From Anaerolineae bacterium (GTDB taxonomy: Bacteria; Chloroflexota; Anaerolineae; Aggregatilineales; J027): DNA of 64,000 nucleotides. The stretch is taken from the NCBI GenBank assembly GCA_021463865.1, contig JAJTXY010000007.1:1-64000 (forward strand). Reading direction: 5' to 3'. Shown here piece after piece: positions 35,329 through 43,750 of this stretch. Below the pieces are notes generated by a model. That model saw only the letters and a list, made by a program, of their open reading frames with translations. It was not told where the DNA came from and ran no database searches. The number at the start of each line of letters is the position of its first letter. The first letter of the stretch is position 1. A program made the translations under genes and the position numbers.

Positions 35329-36669
35329 CTACGATTTGCTGCGTAAGGCTTTGGGCAGGTCTTTCAATTTCAGTGCGTTGTCGAGTGTCAGCAGGCTTTG
35401 GACGCCGAACAACTTACCCGCCAGCCACAGCGCCCCAACAATCATGACCACCATGCCCCCGATGCTGACCAATACCTGCCACGCGGGAACGTCTGAGATG
35501 GCGATCCGCATCATCATAGCAATCGGCGCGGTCATGGGGAACATACTCATCACCGTCGGGATGGTCGAATGGGGTTCTTCGACAAACAGGGTCAAAAAGA
35601 ACATCGGCGAGATGGCAGGCAGGGTGATTGCGGCTGTGTAATTCTGCGCCTCGCGGGAGGTGGTATTCATCGCGCCGATAGCCGCCATTAATCCACCAAA
35701 TAACAAGTAACCCAAGACAAAATAGATGGCAATCAGGATGATTTTGCCAATGCCGATTTCGACATTACTAAGTGAGTCGGCAATACTGGAGGCTTGCCGT
35801 CCGATAAACATGGCCGTCCCCATCAACATGGTCACTTGCACAACACTGACCACCCCCATCGCCAAGATTTTGCCCACCAGTAGAGCGCGGGCCGGAACCG
35901 AGGACAGCAGGATTTCGATGATGCGCGACTCTTTTTCCTGCACGACACTTTGCATCAAATAGCCCCCACCCCAAAAGAGGGTCATGCCCAACAGAATGGC
36001 CGTGACATAGGCCACCACAAAATTCTGATCCTCGTTCTGTTCCTCCGCGCCTGTCTCTATAACACGGTGCTCAGTGACGGCGGAGGGTTGACGCAGACGC
36101 AGATAGAGCAGGTCATAGGTTGGGCCGCTGGCATTTTGCAGCATACTGGACAGCAAAAAATCGGTAAACAGGCCGGAGCTATCGGAGGTAGCCAGATTAA
36201 ACTCCTCGGTGTAGAGCGACACCTCACCTGTTGCCAGATAATTCGGCTCGACCACAAACAGCATATCAATGGTCTTATCCTCAAGCGCCGCTTTGCCAAC
36301 GGTCAGATCGGAGTAGGCATGGATGCGCCCCGTAAAACATTTGGGTTGGGTCACTCGTTTGATCGTGCCGGGGGTAAATGCCGCATTGGGATCAAAATTA
36401 CAATCGCGGGCAGTCGCGGGGCCATAGGTTTCCGGTGCAGGGAAAAGCTGCTGCGGGGTGGCATCTATGTAGCCGATTTGCTGGTCGTTGGCGGCGGTGA
36501 TGAGTTCTTGTTTTTCCTCCGAGCGATCATCGCGGCTGGATTCATAGGTGCGATAAGCCCCAAAGATCACCAATGCCAAAACGGGTAAGCCAAAGGTCAG
36601 CAGCAGGTAGGCCTTCCGTCCAAACTGGCGCTTGATTTCAAATACGAATACTTGATACCAGTGGGTCAT
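35329..36669 (-). CDS. ABC-2 type exporter permease (second permease of the split operon)
   Basis: The 446-residue protein has one N-terminal span (KAYLLLTFGLPVLALVIFGAY), a large extracytoplasmic domain of about 170 residues and five to six C-terminal spans containing VVQEKESRIIEILLSSVPARALLVGKILAMG. The last is the NatB/YhaP-type signature of ABC-2 exporters. It pairs with the homologous permease at 38588 and the ATPase at 39857, probably as a heterodimeric exporter. The restriction endonuclease gene stops only 10 bases before its ATG, so it now depends on read-through of the inserted pair. Confidence 0.85.
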   Translation of the reverse strand: MTHWYQVFVFEIKRQFGRKAYLLLTFGLPVLALVIFGAYRTYESSRDDRSEEKQELITAANDQQIGYIDATPQQLFPAPETYGPATARDCNFDPNAAFTPGTIKRVTQPKCFTGRIHAYSDLTVGKAALEDKTIDMLFVVEPNYLATGEVSLYTEEFNLATSDSSGLFTDFLLSSMLQNASGPTYDLLYLRLRQPSAVTEHRVIETGAEEQNEDQNFVVAYVTAILLGMTLFWGGGYLMQSVVQEKESRIIEILLSSVPARALLVGKILAMGVVSVVQVTMLMGTAMFIGRQASSIADSLSNVEIGIGKIILIAIYFVLGYLLFGGLMAAIGAMNTTSREAQNYTAAITLPAISPMFFLTLFVEEPHSTIPTVMSMFPMTAPIAMMMRIAISDVPAWQVLVSIGGMVVMIVGALWLAGKLFGVQSLLTLDNALKLKDLPKALRSKS

Positions 36670-36679
36670 GTTGAATCAC

Positions 36680-37519
36680 CTAGAGTCTCAAGAGTGTGTG
36701 TGAAGATAATTTACTTTGGAGCAGAGACAAAATGACCTCCAACTCCATGTTTGGATTGGTTCGCAAGCCCATCGCAAGAGCTATTCCCTGTGTATCGGTG
36801 CTGGTGCGCGTAACTAAACTTAACCGATAGTTTTCCACATCGTCAGAAAGGCTATAGGCATGAAAATGAATCGTATGGCCTAATTTGGCGGCTTGGACAT
36901 GCCCGAAATTGAACTCACGGCGCATGTAATCCAATAATTCGTCTTGCAATACCAAAACAAGGTGTTTGCCCAAGCCCTCAAACGTTTCGACCTTATGATG
37001 AAGCTGGACTAGCGTCGTTTTGGAGGTCATCTTCCAGTTAATGCCATAACTGCCACTATCGCCGCTGTCAACAGGGGTGTCTACCACATCATGGAGGAAT
37101 TGTTGGCGAGTCGGCCATACTGTTCCCGTTGTATCAAGCGCCTGCAATTCGATGCCAACAAAATCCATCACTTTGCCATCGCGCACCGACACCAAAAAAT
37201 AGTCTACACTGCCGCCGGGGATTTCAATCTCAGGTATGCGGTGCAGTTCATTGCCGGGTTCATGAAGGGTCAACAGGTGCAGGCAGTCTAGAAAAATCTG
37301 TCCTCTTTCCAAGAACCGATGCGGACAGATAATGATGTTCTTAGGTTGTTTACTGCCATATGTCACTGAGCAAGTGCCAATCGTAAGGTTAGGCTGACTT
37401 TTACGGGTTTTAAGGCATTTGCGATTAAGATAAGCACAAGGTTGTTGGGTCGCCAGCGACGCCCAATCCACCGCACTTTGGCGTGTTGAAACCGTGTATA
37501 GCTCCAGAATATAGTTCAT
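36680..37519 (-). CDS. NotI-family type II restriction endonuclease
   Basis: The 279-residue protein has cysteines at 28, 35, 50 and 65 (CAYLNRKC, GTCSV, IICPHRF), consistent with the structural metal site of NotI-type enzymes. It then has PGGSVDYFLV (Asp106) and DFVGIELQALDTTGTVWP (Glu124, Gln126), which fit the D...ExQ variant of the PD-(D/E)xK nuclease core (family knowledge). It should cleave DNA at the site protected by the methylase just before it. The ATG at 37519 overlaps the methylase TGA, so the order is methylase first, nuclease second. The recognition site cannot be deduced. Confidence 0.75.
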   Translation of the reverse strand: MNYILELYTVSTRQSAVDWASLATQQPCAYLNRKCLKTRKSQPNLTIGTCSVTYGSKQPKNIIICPHRFLERGQIFLDCLHLLTLHEPGNELHRIPEIEIPGGSVDYFLVSVRDGKVMDFVGIELQALDTTGTVWPTRQQFLHDVVDTPVDSGDSGSYGINWKMTSKTTLVQLHHKVETFEGLGKHLVLVLQDELLDYMRREFNFGHVQAAKLGHTIHFHAYSLSDDVENYRLSLVTRTSTDTQGIALAMGLRTNPNMELEVILSLLQSKLSSHTLLRL

Positions 37520-38568
37520 AATAGTCTGGCACACCTTTCTTGGGCAGTGGCGATGTATTCCGGCGACACATCAATCCCAATGGATTTGCGGCTCAGGTTC
37601 ATAGCGACCAGATTGGTTGTACCTGTTCCACAAAACGGGTCAAGCACAACTCCATTTGGTGGGCAGGTTGCCGATAGTGGGATTTTGCAGAGATCTTCAG
37701 GATAGGCCGCATAATGACCAATCCTTCGTGTACTGTCCTCCGGCACAATATCCCACACATCACCCGGTTTGCTGCCATCAGGATGGTAGATAAGGAAATA
37801 AAAACCATTTTGAGCGAGTTCTTTGGCTCGCCCTGACACTTTTTGGGCATCCGAATGGGTGGTGCGCTGCTGGTTACGAATCACCATACGAAAGTCGGCA
37901 ATCTCTCCCTGTCGAACCCGTTGCAGCATTTCCTCAAGCGCCACAAAAGCTACCTGCTTTTCATCATCGCTGAGGGCCGTCGAAAGTTCAATCTGCCGTT
38001 TGTAGCGCACACCTGTTACACCTGTCGCCGAAACCACCGCCCCATTTTTGACCTTCGCCTGTCGCGGCTTGGCACGTATAGCATCCATGTTGTAATAGTA
38101 GCCTTTAGGGGTCTGGACAAAGTGGAAGATATACTCATGGGTATTCCGCAATTTGTCAGAGGAATTATCCGGCCCTTTCAATTTATTCCAGACCACATCG
38201 TTGCGTAAAATCCAACCCTGTACATCTATGAGGGCCAACGCAACCCGCCAAGGAAGTCCAAGTAGATTTTTTTCTGAATATGTATCCCCTAAATTCAACC
38301 AGAGCGATCCGGTTGGTTTTAGGACACGCTTTAATTCTGCGAACACAGCCAACAGACTGGTTAGATATGCCTGTATAGTTGCTTCCTCGCCGATGCCGCC
38401 GTTGGCATAAGCTCGTTTGTTCCAATACGGCGGACTGGTCATGCAAAAGTCAATAGAGGCAGTTGGCATGGCCTGTAATGTTTCCAGAGCATCCCCGCAA
38501 ACAAATAGGGGATGACAGTCGGTAGCAGCCCAGTAGTGATCGAATAGGGTCTTTAGATTTGTAGTCAC
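37516..38568 (-). CDS. Type II DNA methyltransferase (beta-class, TSPPYW)
   Basis: The 350-residue protein has catalytic motif IV TSPPYW near residue 45, and the AdoMet motif I DPFCGTGTTNLVAMNLSRKSIGID near 310. That order (IV before I) defines the beta class, whose SPPY form often makes N4-methylcytosine, although N6-adenine is possible. Other landmarks are WLNLGDTYSEKN and DVWDIVPE. GTG 38568 with GGAGG eight bases before it is a better start than ATG 38583. It protects host DNA against the NotI-type nuclease encoded next. Both genes sit between two exporter permease genes on the same strand. Confidence 0.88.
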   Translation of the reverse strand: MTTNLKTLFDHYWAATDCHPLFVCGDALETLQAMPTASIDFCMTSPPYWNKRAYANGGIGEEATIQAYLTSLLAVFAELKRVLKPTGSLWLNLGDTYSEKNLLGLPWRVALALIDVQGWILRNDVVWNKLKGPDNSSDKLRNTHEYIFHFVQTPKGYYYNMDAIRAKPRQAKVKNGAVVSATGVTGVRYKRQIELSTALSDDEKQVAFVALEEMLQRVRQGEIADFRMVIRNQQRTTHSDAQKVSGRAKELAQNGFYFLIYHPDGSKPGDVWDIVPEDSTRRIGHYAAYPEDLCKIPLSATCPPNGVVLDPFCGTGTTNLVAMNLSRKSIGIDVSPEYIATAQERCARLL

Positions 38569-38587
38569 TAGGCCAACCTCCATTATT

Positions 38588-39844
38588 CTATTCCGACAGC
38601 GGCGTCATCACCGGCGTGTTTTGATTTTCACGTAGGGACTGCCACAACAATTTAGGTGTCAGCACCTTGCCGTACATCAACATACCCAAGCGAAACACCA
38701 CCGCCGCCAACCACAAGACTCCCACCGTTGAAGCAATTAAGATGACCATGCTCACGGCAATCTGCCACGTCGGGACGGAGGTTAGGCCGATGCGCATGAT
38801 GATTGCCACTGGGGAGGTCATCGGGAAAAAGCTCAGAATTACGGGAATCGGGCCGTTGGGGTTGGTAAAAAACAGGGCATTAGCAGCAATCGGCAGCACA
38901 GCGATCAGGCCGATGAAGCCCCCGGCTTGACGGCTTTCGGCTTCAGCAGTGACGGCGGCCCCCACTCCCAACATAATGGCCGACATGAGAACAAAGTCCA
39001 GAACGAACAGGACGATCATTAACAGAATATCGCTTGTTTGAAATTCCGCACCGGAGAAAAAGTCACGGCCCTGCTCGGTAGTCAAGGCAATCACCGCCCC
39101 GGTCAGTACCCAGAACGCAATCTGGGTAAAGGCGAGGCCGCTCAACCCTAACAACTTGCCCACCAGCAGCTCCAATGGGCGCACGCTGGAGGCCAAAATT
39201 TCCATTAGGCGGTTTTCTTTTTCTTCGACCACGCCACCCATCATAAATTGCGAGGTGGTGGAGGTGGCGATAAAAAAGACAAACACGAAGATGGTCGGCA
39301 GCAAAAACCGCCCAATCAAAGCGGCCTCACTTTGACGCTCATCCGTATCAAGCGTGCGAAAGACCACGTCCATTGGCTCAACCAGACGCTCGGCGGGCAC
39401 TTGTAGATCGTCGGCTTGCGCGACCAGATGATCGCTGAGAAACCGATCTATATCCTCTTTGAGCGCCTCGGTGACATTTTTCTGAGAATAGACATCCACC
39501 TGCCCGGTCAGGGTGTAGTTGGCATCAATCACAAAAATGGCATCGGCCACACCGTCTTTTAGCTGCTGCTCGATATAGGGAACAGCCTCTACTTCCGGCA
39601 CGTCCAGCGCAAAATAGCCTTCGGGAGTTTCGACGCCGGGTTGAACAATGTCGGCGTTATCGACATAACCGACCTTCTGAAAATCATCGGTGCTGGTTTC
39701 ACGCTCGATGATGAACTGGGTGATAAAAAACATGATCCCCAGAATAATCAGCGGAAAGGCAAACGCCATGAACAGAAAGCCGGGGCTGCGAAAATTCACC
39801 CGATATTCGCGGCGGGCCACAATCAACGCTTTGGCAAGATTCAT
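38588..39844 (-). CDS. ABC-2 type exporter permease (first permease)
   Basis: The 418-residue protein has an N-terminal span (FLFMAFAFPLIILGIMFFITQF), an outside domain rich in acidic residues, and five C-terminal spans with VVEEKENRLMEILASSVRPLELLVGKLLGLSG, the NatB-type motif. It follows the ATPase after 12 bases. It is homologous over its full length to the permease at 35329, as expected for a two-permease exporter of the NatAB or multidrug kind. The transported substrate is unknown. Confidence 0.88.
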   Translation of the reverse strand: MNLAKALIVARREYRVNFRSPGFLFMAFAFPLIILGIMFFITQFIIERETSTDDFQKVGYVDNADIVQPGVETPEGYFALDVPEVEAVPYIEQQLKDGVADAIFVIDANYTLTGQVDVYSQKNVTEALKEDIDRFLSDHLVAQADDLQVPAERLVEPMDVVFRTLDTDERQSEAALIGRFLLPTIFVFVFFIATSTTSQFMMGGVVEEKENRLMEILASSVRPLELLVGKLLGLSGLAFTQIAFWVLTGAVIALTTEQGRDFFSGAEFQTSDILLMIVLFVLDFVLMSAIMLGVGAAVTAEAESRQAGGFIGLIAVLPIAANALFFTNPNGPIPVILSFFPMTSPVAIIMRIGLTSVPTWQIAVSMVILIASTVGVLWLAAVVFRLGMLMYGKVLTPKLLWQSLRENQNTPVMTPLSE

Positions 39845-39856
39845 CAGTGGCCTCCC

Positions 39857-40834
39857 TTAATCGGCTGCCCGCACATCATTGTAACGGGCTTCGGCGCGGC
39901 TGCCATTCCCGCCCACGACCTGAATAAAAATCTCGTTCAGGCTGGGCACGGCCAGTTCAAAGCGGCGCACAGCGTAATCTTTGCGGCTGGCAAGAATTTG
40001 CATCACATCATCGGGGGTGAAACCGGGGGCCAGCATCAATTTAGCTTCATGGCCGTTGCGCCCCGCCAACACCTCTTTGACACCGGGGACAGTTGTCCAA
40101 TTGCCCTCGCCTTCCACGATAACCGCGTTCTGGGCATAGGTCTGGCGCACTTCCTTGACTGGGCCATACAACACGCGCTGGCCTTTGTTAATCATCAACA
40201 GGCGATCCGCCATTTCTTCGACTTGGTGCATCTGATGGGTAGACATGACGATAGTCACGCCTTCGGCCTTCATTTCGTACAGCAGGTCTTGAATCAACTG
40301 GGTATTCACGGGGTCGAGGCCGGAAAAGGGTTCGTCAATAATCAGCAGGTCAGGTTTATGCAGAATCGTGGCAATCGTCTGGACTTTTTGCTGCATCCCT
40401 TTGGAAAGCTGACTGATTTTGCTCTTGGTGTTGTCGGAGAGGCCAAAACGTTCCAAGAGATCGAGGGCACGCACCCGTACATCATGGGTAGACATGCCCT
40501 TTAATTGACCGAGATAGATCAGCATTTCCAGCACTTTGACGTTTTTATAGAGGCCGCGTTCTTCGGGCAGATAGCCAATACGGTCTTTGGTGGCGTCGGT
40601 CAGCGCACCGCCCAATACCTGAATTTGACCGTCGTCAGGGCGCAAAATATCCAGAATCATGCGGATGATGGTCGTTTTGCCCGCGCCGTTGGGTCCAAGC
40701 AGGCTAAAAATCTCGCCGCGATTAACCTCAAAATTTACATGATCAACCGCCGTGAAATTGCCAAAGCGTTTGGTGATGGCTTGTACAAAAATGGCATGGT
40801 CAGCAACGGACGAATTGGAATTGTTCGTGGTCAT
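39857..40834 (-). CDS. ABC transporter ATPase of the ABC-2 exporter
   Basis: The 325-residue protein has Walker A GPNGAGKTT (47-55), the signature LSKGMQQK (143-150), Walker B LLIIDEP (163-169), and an additional C-terminal domain of about 90 residues ending in FELAVPSLNEIFIQVVGG, typical of DUF4162-type exporter ATPases. It powers the two membrane proteins encoded after it. The gene heads the operon, and its start ATG 40834 lies behind a region without other genes. Confidence 0.92.
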   Translation of the reverse strand: MTTNNSNSSVADHAIFVQAITKRFGNFTAVDHVNFEVNRGEIFSLLGPNGAGKTTIIRMILDILRPDDGQIQVLGGALTDATKDRIGYLPEERGLYKNVKVLEMLIYLGQLKGMSTHDVRVRALDLLERFGLSDNTKSKISQLSKGMQQKVQTIATILHKPDLLIIDEPFSGLDPVNTQLIQDLLYEMKAEGVTIVMSTHQMHQVEEMADRLLMINKGQRVLYGPVKEVRQTYAQNAVIVEGEGNWTTVPGVKEVLAGRNGHEAKLMLAPGFTPDDVMQILASRKDYAVRRFELAVPSLNEIFIQVVGGNGSRAEARYNDVRAAD

Positions 40835-40969
40835 GCGGTGGGGTATTCTCCCTTCCCTCCACTTGGGTCTATTGGATAGATGACCCGATGAGATAACGCC
40901 CCTATCTCACCCCAAACCGCCTAGCCTGTCAATAGAGACTGCCCCCAATCCGTCAAGGTCCCCCATTTT

Positions 40970-42424
40970 TTAGGAGGATTTTCCCATAAATAGCAGGACG
41001 GTTACGCCGGGATACTCCCATTGCTCAACCCATGCCAGACGATTGGCCCGCATCCACTCCGACAGTTTGGTCCCGTCAACGGCAAACGGGTCAAATTCGT
41101 CCATCGCAAAGGGGTAATGTAGACTTTCGTTGGGATTGCGCACCATCACCCACATCCGCTGACCCGCGACGAGAGGAGCAGGTTCATCAAATTCGATTTC
41201 GATAGTCGGGGGATCAAAGGAATCATCGGTATAGCGGCGGAACGGAATCAACGATGAACCATTGAGCACCATCAGTTGATCCCCCGGCTGAAAATTGCGC
41301 TCGATCTGTTGGGAGGCGGCCCGCCAGCCCTCCCGCTCTTCCTCATGATTGGCGATACGAATCAATACAGTAGCCGTGCCAAAAATCAGGATGGCAATCA
41401 GCAAAAAGGAGGCCCAATGCCGCCATTGTGCCTGCTGACTCCCCCGCAGTACCAACAGCAGAACGGCTGGCAGCATCACCATAAAATAGCGGTCATGATA
41501 GACAGCGCGGAACTGCGAAATCAGCGCCACCGGAACCAGCGCCCCCACAATCACCCAGAACGAATAGAGGGCGGGCACATCGGCGCGGGGATGGCGGAGG
41601 GCATATACAATTCCCATGAGCAGCAAGGCTGAACCAATCACAATGGCAGGAAGATAAAAAACGAACTCGCGGCCCATATAGCCAACCAGCAGATTCCATA
41701 GTGTCACAAACGGGTCGGTGAGAGTCACAGGCGGTATCCATGCGATGCCAAATGAAATGACCTCTTGTTGCGTGAGCGCCCCAATCCAAATCAGCAGTGG
41801 CACACCCGCCATCAGGTGACACACAAACCACTTCCTAAAGAAATCGGCTTGACCACGCAGGACAAACGCTAAGGTAATGTACTGGGCCAGCGGCAGGGCA
41901 ATCGCAAAGTAATGGGTCATGTAGGCCCCCATTGTCGTCAGGGTAAACAGTAGCCATAACTGCCATGAACGTCGGCCTTGCAGCAAACGCAAAAAATAAT
42001 AACTGGCAGCGAGGGCCAGCAAAAAAAACAGGGCGTAGGGTCGGGCCGAACGGGAATACCAGATGTGGTAGGGATTAAAGGCCAACAGCGCTCCCGCCCA
42101 TAATGCCAAGCGTGTGCTGCCATACAGTTGATTGACCACGCCCATGAGAATGGCGATACTCAAAATCCCAAAAAACGCGGAGGGCAGGCGCAGAAGCAAG
42201 TCAGGTTCAGCCGGAAAGAGTCGCATCACCATAAAATAAAATGGGACGTGGACACCGTCAATAAGCAAAAAGTCAAAAAAATCTTTGGCCGGGGCATGGG
42301 CAAAAAACGAGGTGAAATTTTCATCCGTCCAAAGGCTGGCGCGGCCCAACTGCCAAAGGCGCAATAACGCCCCACCCACCAGCAAAAGCATTGCATAAAG
42401 ATAATACCGCGATGATCTTTTCAT
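40970..42424 (-). CDS. GT39-type membrane glycosyltransferase
   Basis: The 484-residue protein begins with a span followed by LWQLGRASLWTDENFTSFF, where the Asp-Glu pair in the first outside loop is the acidic motif of PMT/ArnT-like enzymes. About eleven spans follow, with HIWYSRSARPYALFFLLAL, and a C-terminal outside domain (PGDQLMVLNGSSLIPFRRY). These enzymes move a sugar from a polyprenyl phosphate donor to proteins or glycolipids outside the membrane (family knowledge). The acceptor is unknown, but the many secreted Ser/Thr-rich proteins here are candidates. Confidence 0.85.
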   Translation of the reverse strand: MKRSSRYYLYAMLLLVGGALLRLWQLGRASLWTDENFTSFFAHAPAKDFFDFLLIDGVHVPFYFMVMRLFPAEPDLLLRLPSAFFGILSIAILMGVVNQLYGSTRLALWAGALLAFNPYHIWYSRSARPYALFFLLALAASYYFLRLLQGRRSWQLWLLFTLTTMGAYMTHYFAIALPLAQYITLAFVLRGQADFFRKWFVCHLMAGVPLLIWIGALTQQEVISFGIAWIPPVTLTDPFVTLWNLLVGYMGREFVFYLPAIVIGSALLLMGIVYALRHPRADVPALYSFWVIVGALVPVALISQFRAVYHDRYFMVMLPAVLLLVLRGSQQAQWRHWASFLLIAILIFGTATVLIRIANHEEEREGWRAASQQIERNFQPGDQLMVLNGSSLIPFRRYTDDSFDPPTIEIEFDEPAPLVAGQRMWVMVRNPNESLHYPFAMDEFDPFAVDGTKLSEWMRANRLAWVEQWEYPGVTVLLFMGKSS

Positions 42425-42540
42425 GATACGCCCAACTCCGGTTCGGTCATGAGATAAACTACCTATAACCTTAACCTAGATTGGGGATTTTGGGGAAATG
42501 CGATAGGGGGCAGGTTTTGGTGGGCTGCCCCTCTACGACT

Positions 42541-43599
42541 TTATGGGAGATCGGCGGTCAATGTCCCGACATAAATATCAGTCTGGTTTTGATAGTTGCG
42601 CTGGATTTCAAAATAGCCATAGTACGTGCCATCCCGATATTCCAATTCCGAATACCAGATACCGCGCAGATTGGTTTCGTCGGAGGAAAAGACCGGGCCA
42701 GTTCCGACCCGTTCCCACGTAATCCCGTCCTGACTAATTGCCAGCCCAAACGCCATATTACGGCCATTGCCCTCAAACGTGCGATACAACATCACCAAGC
42801 CATCCGGTGTTAGGCGGACACGCGGTTGATGCACCACCCGGCTGTCCCATGCACCTTCTTCAGGGGAGGGGAGAAACACCGGGTCACTTTCGGCATAGGG
42901 GGCCGTTGTCGTTGCGGGGTCATCATATTTTGTCCATGTGATGCCGTCCGGTGAGGTCGCCATACCGATGCCACCAAACCCACCCGCGCCGATGTCAAAT
43001 CCGGCGTAGAACATCAGATAGCCGTCGTCTGTTTTGACCACACTCGGGGCACTGACGCCGCCACTGTCCCATTCGGACGCTGCTGCGCCGGGGCCAAGAC
43101 TTATTTCGGTGTCCATTGTCCATGGGCCTTCGGGGGCAGGAGCAGTTGCACGAGCAATCGAGCCGGGGTCGGTGCTGCCAAATTGGTGCGGCCAGAGGTA
43201 GAAGTAGAGTACCCATGTGCCGTCGTCCTCGACCAGTGCCGACGATGCTAACGCCGCCTCGACATTAAATGGGGCATCAGCGGTGTAAAACACGGGGTCG
43301 GGTGTGACCTCTGTCCAATTGATGCCGTCATCCGAGGTCAAATAGCCGATTTCAACCGAGGCGGGCCATGCCTGAAAGCCATTGCGGAACATGTGAAACT
43401 TGCCATCATGAAAAATGACCGTGCCGGGGTCGGTATAGGTGCCGTCCCATTCGCCCGATTCGCCATGTGGCACCGCGATTTTTTCAACATCAATCGCAAA
43501 ATGGTGGTCATCCTCTTCGTTGCCCTGTCCAACAGCGATCTTTGGCATGGCGACCAGACCCATCAACAACACGACAGCCAAAACCTTTTTCAACCCCAT
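42541..43599 (-). CDS. Secreted GH43/GH32-like five-bladed propeller protein
   Basis: The 352-residue protein starts at ATG 43599 with AAGGAGAAGG upstream and has a signal peptide (KVLAVVLLMGLVAMPKIAVGQ). The repeats WDGTYTDPGTVIFHDGKFHMFRNGF, IGYLTSDDGINWTEV, GVSAPSVVKTDDGYLMFYAGF, IGMATSPDGITWTKY and LAISQDGITWERV are those of the beta-fructosidase/arabinanase propeller superfamily. The acidic triad expected of an active GH43 is only partly evident (TDPG, EFDS-like positions absent), so it may bind rather than cleave glycans. A GC-rich hairpin (about 42503-42530) follows it. Confidence 0.75.
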   Translation of the reverse strand: MGLKKVLAVVLLMGLVAMPKIAVGQGNEEDDHHFAIDVEKIAVPHGESGEWDGTYTDPGTVIFHDGKFHMFRNGFQAWPASVEIGYLTSDDGINWTEVTPDPVFYTADAPFNVEAALASSALVEDDGTWVLYFYLWPHQFGSTDPGSIARATAPAPEGPWTMDTEISLGPGAAASEWDSGGVSAPSVVKTDDGYLMFYAGFDIGAGGFGGIGMATSPDGITWTKYDDPATTTAPYAESDPVFLPSPEEGAWDSRVVHQPRVRLTPDGLVMLYRTFEGNGRNMAFGLAISQDGITWERVGTGPVFSSDETNLRGIWYSELEYRDGTYYGYFEIQRNYQNQTDIYVGTLTADLP

Positions 43600-43750
43600 A
43601 CGCCTTCTCCTTGTAATATTCATGATAGTTCCGAAAGGGGCGAACTGCGGCGTCCACCCCCGGAAGGATACGCTATGGCTTGTATCGTAGGGGGAATAGA
43701 AATTTGACTCAAGCACCACTTTGGATGAGAGGGATAGTACCAATTTTGCG

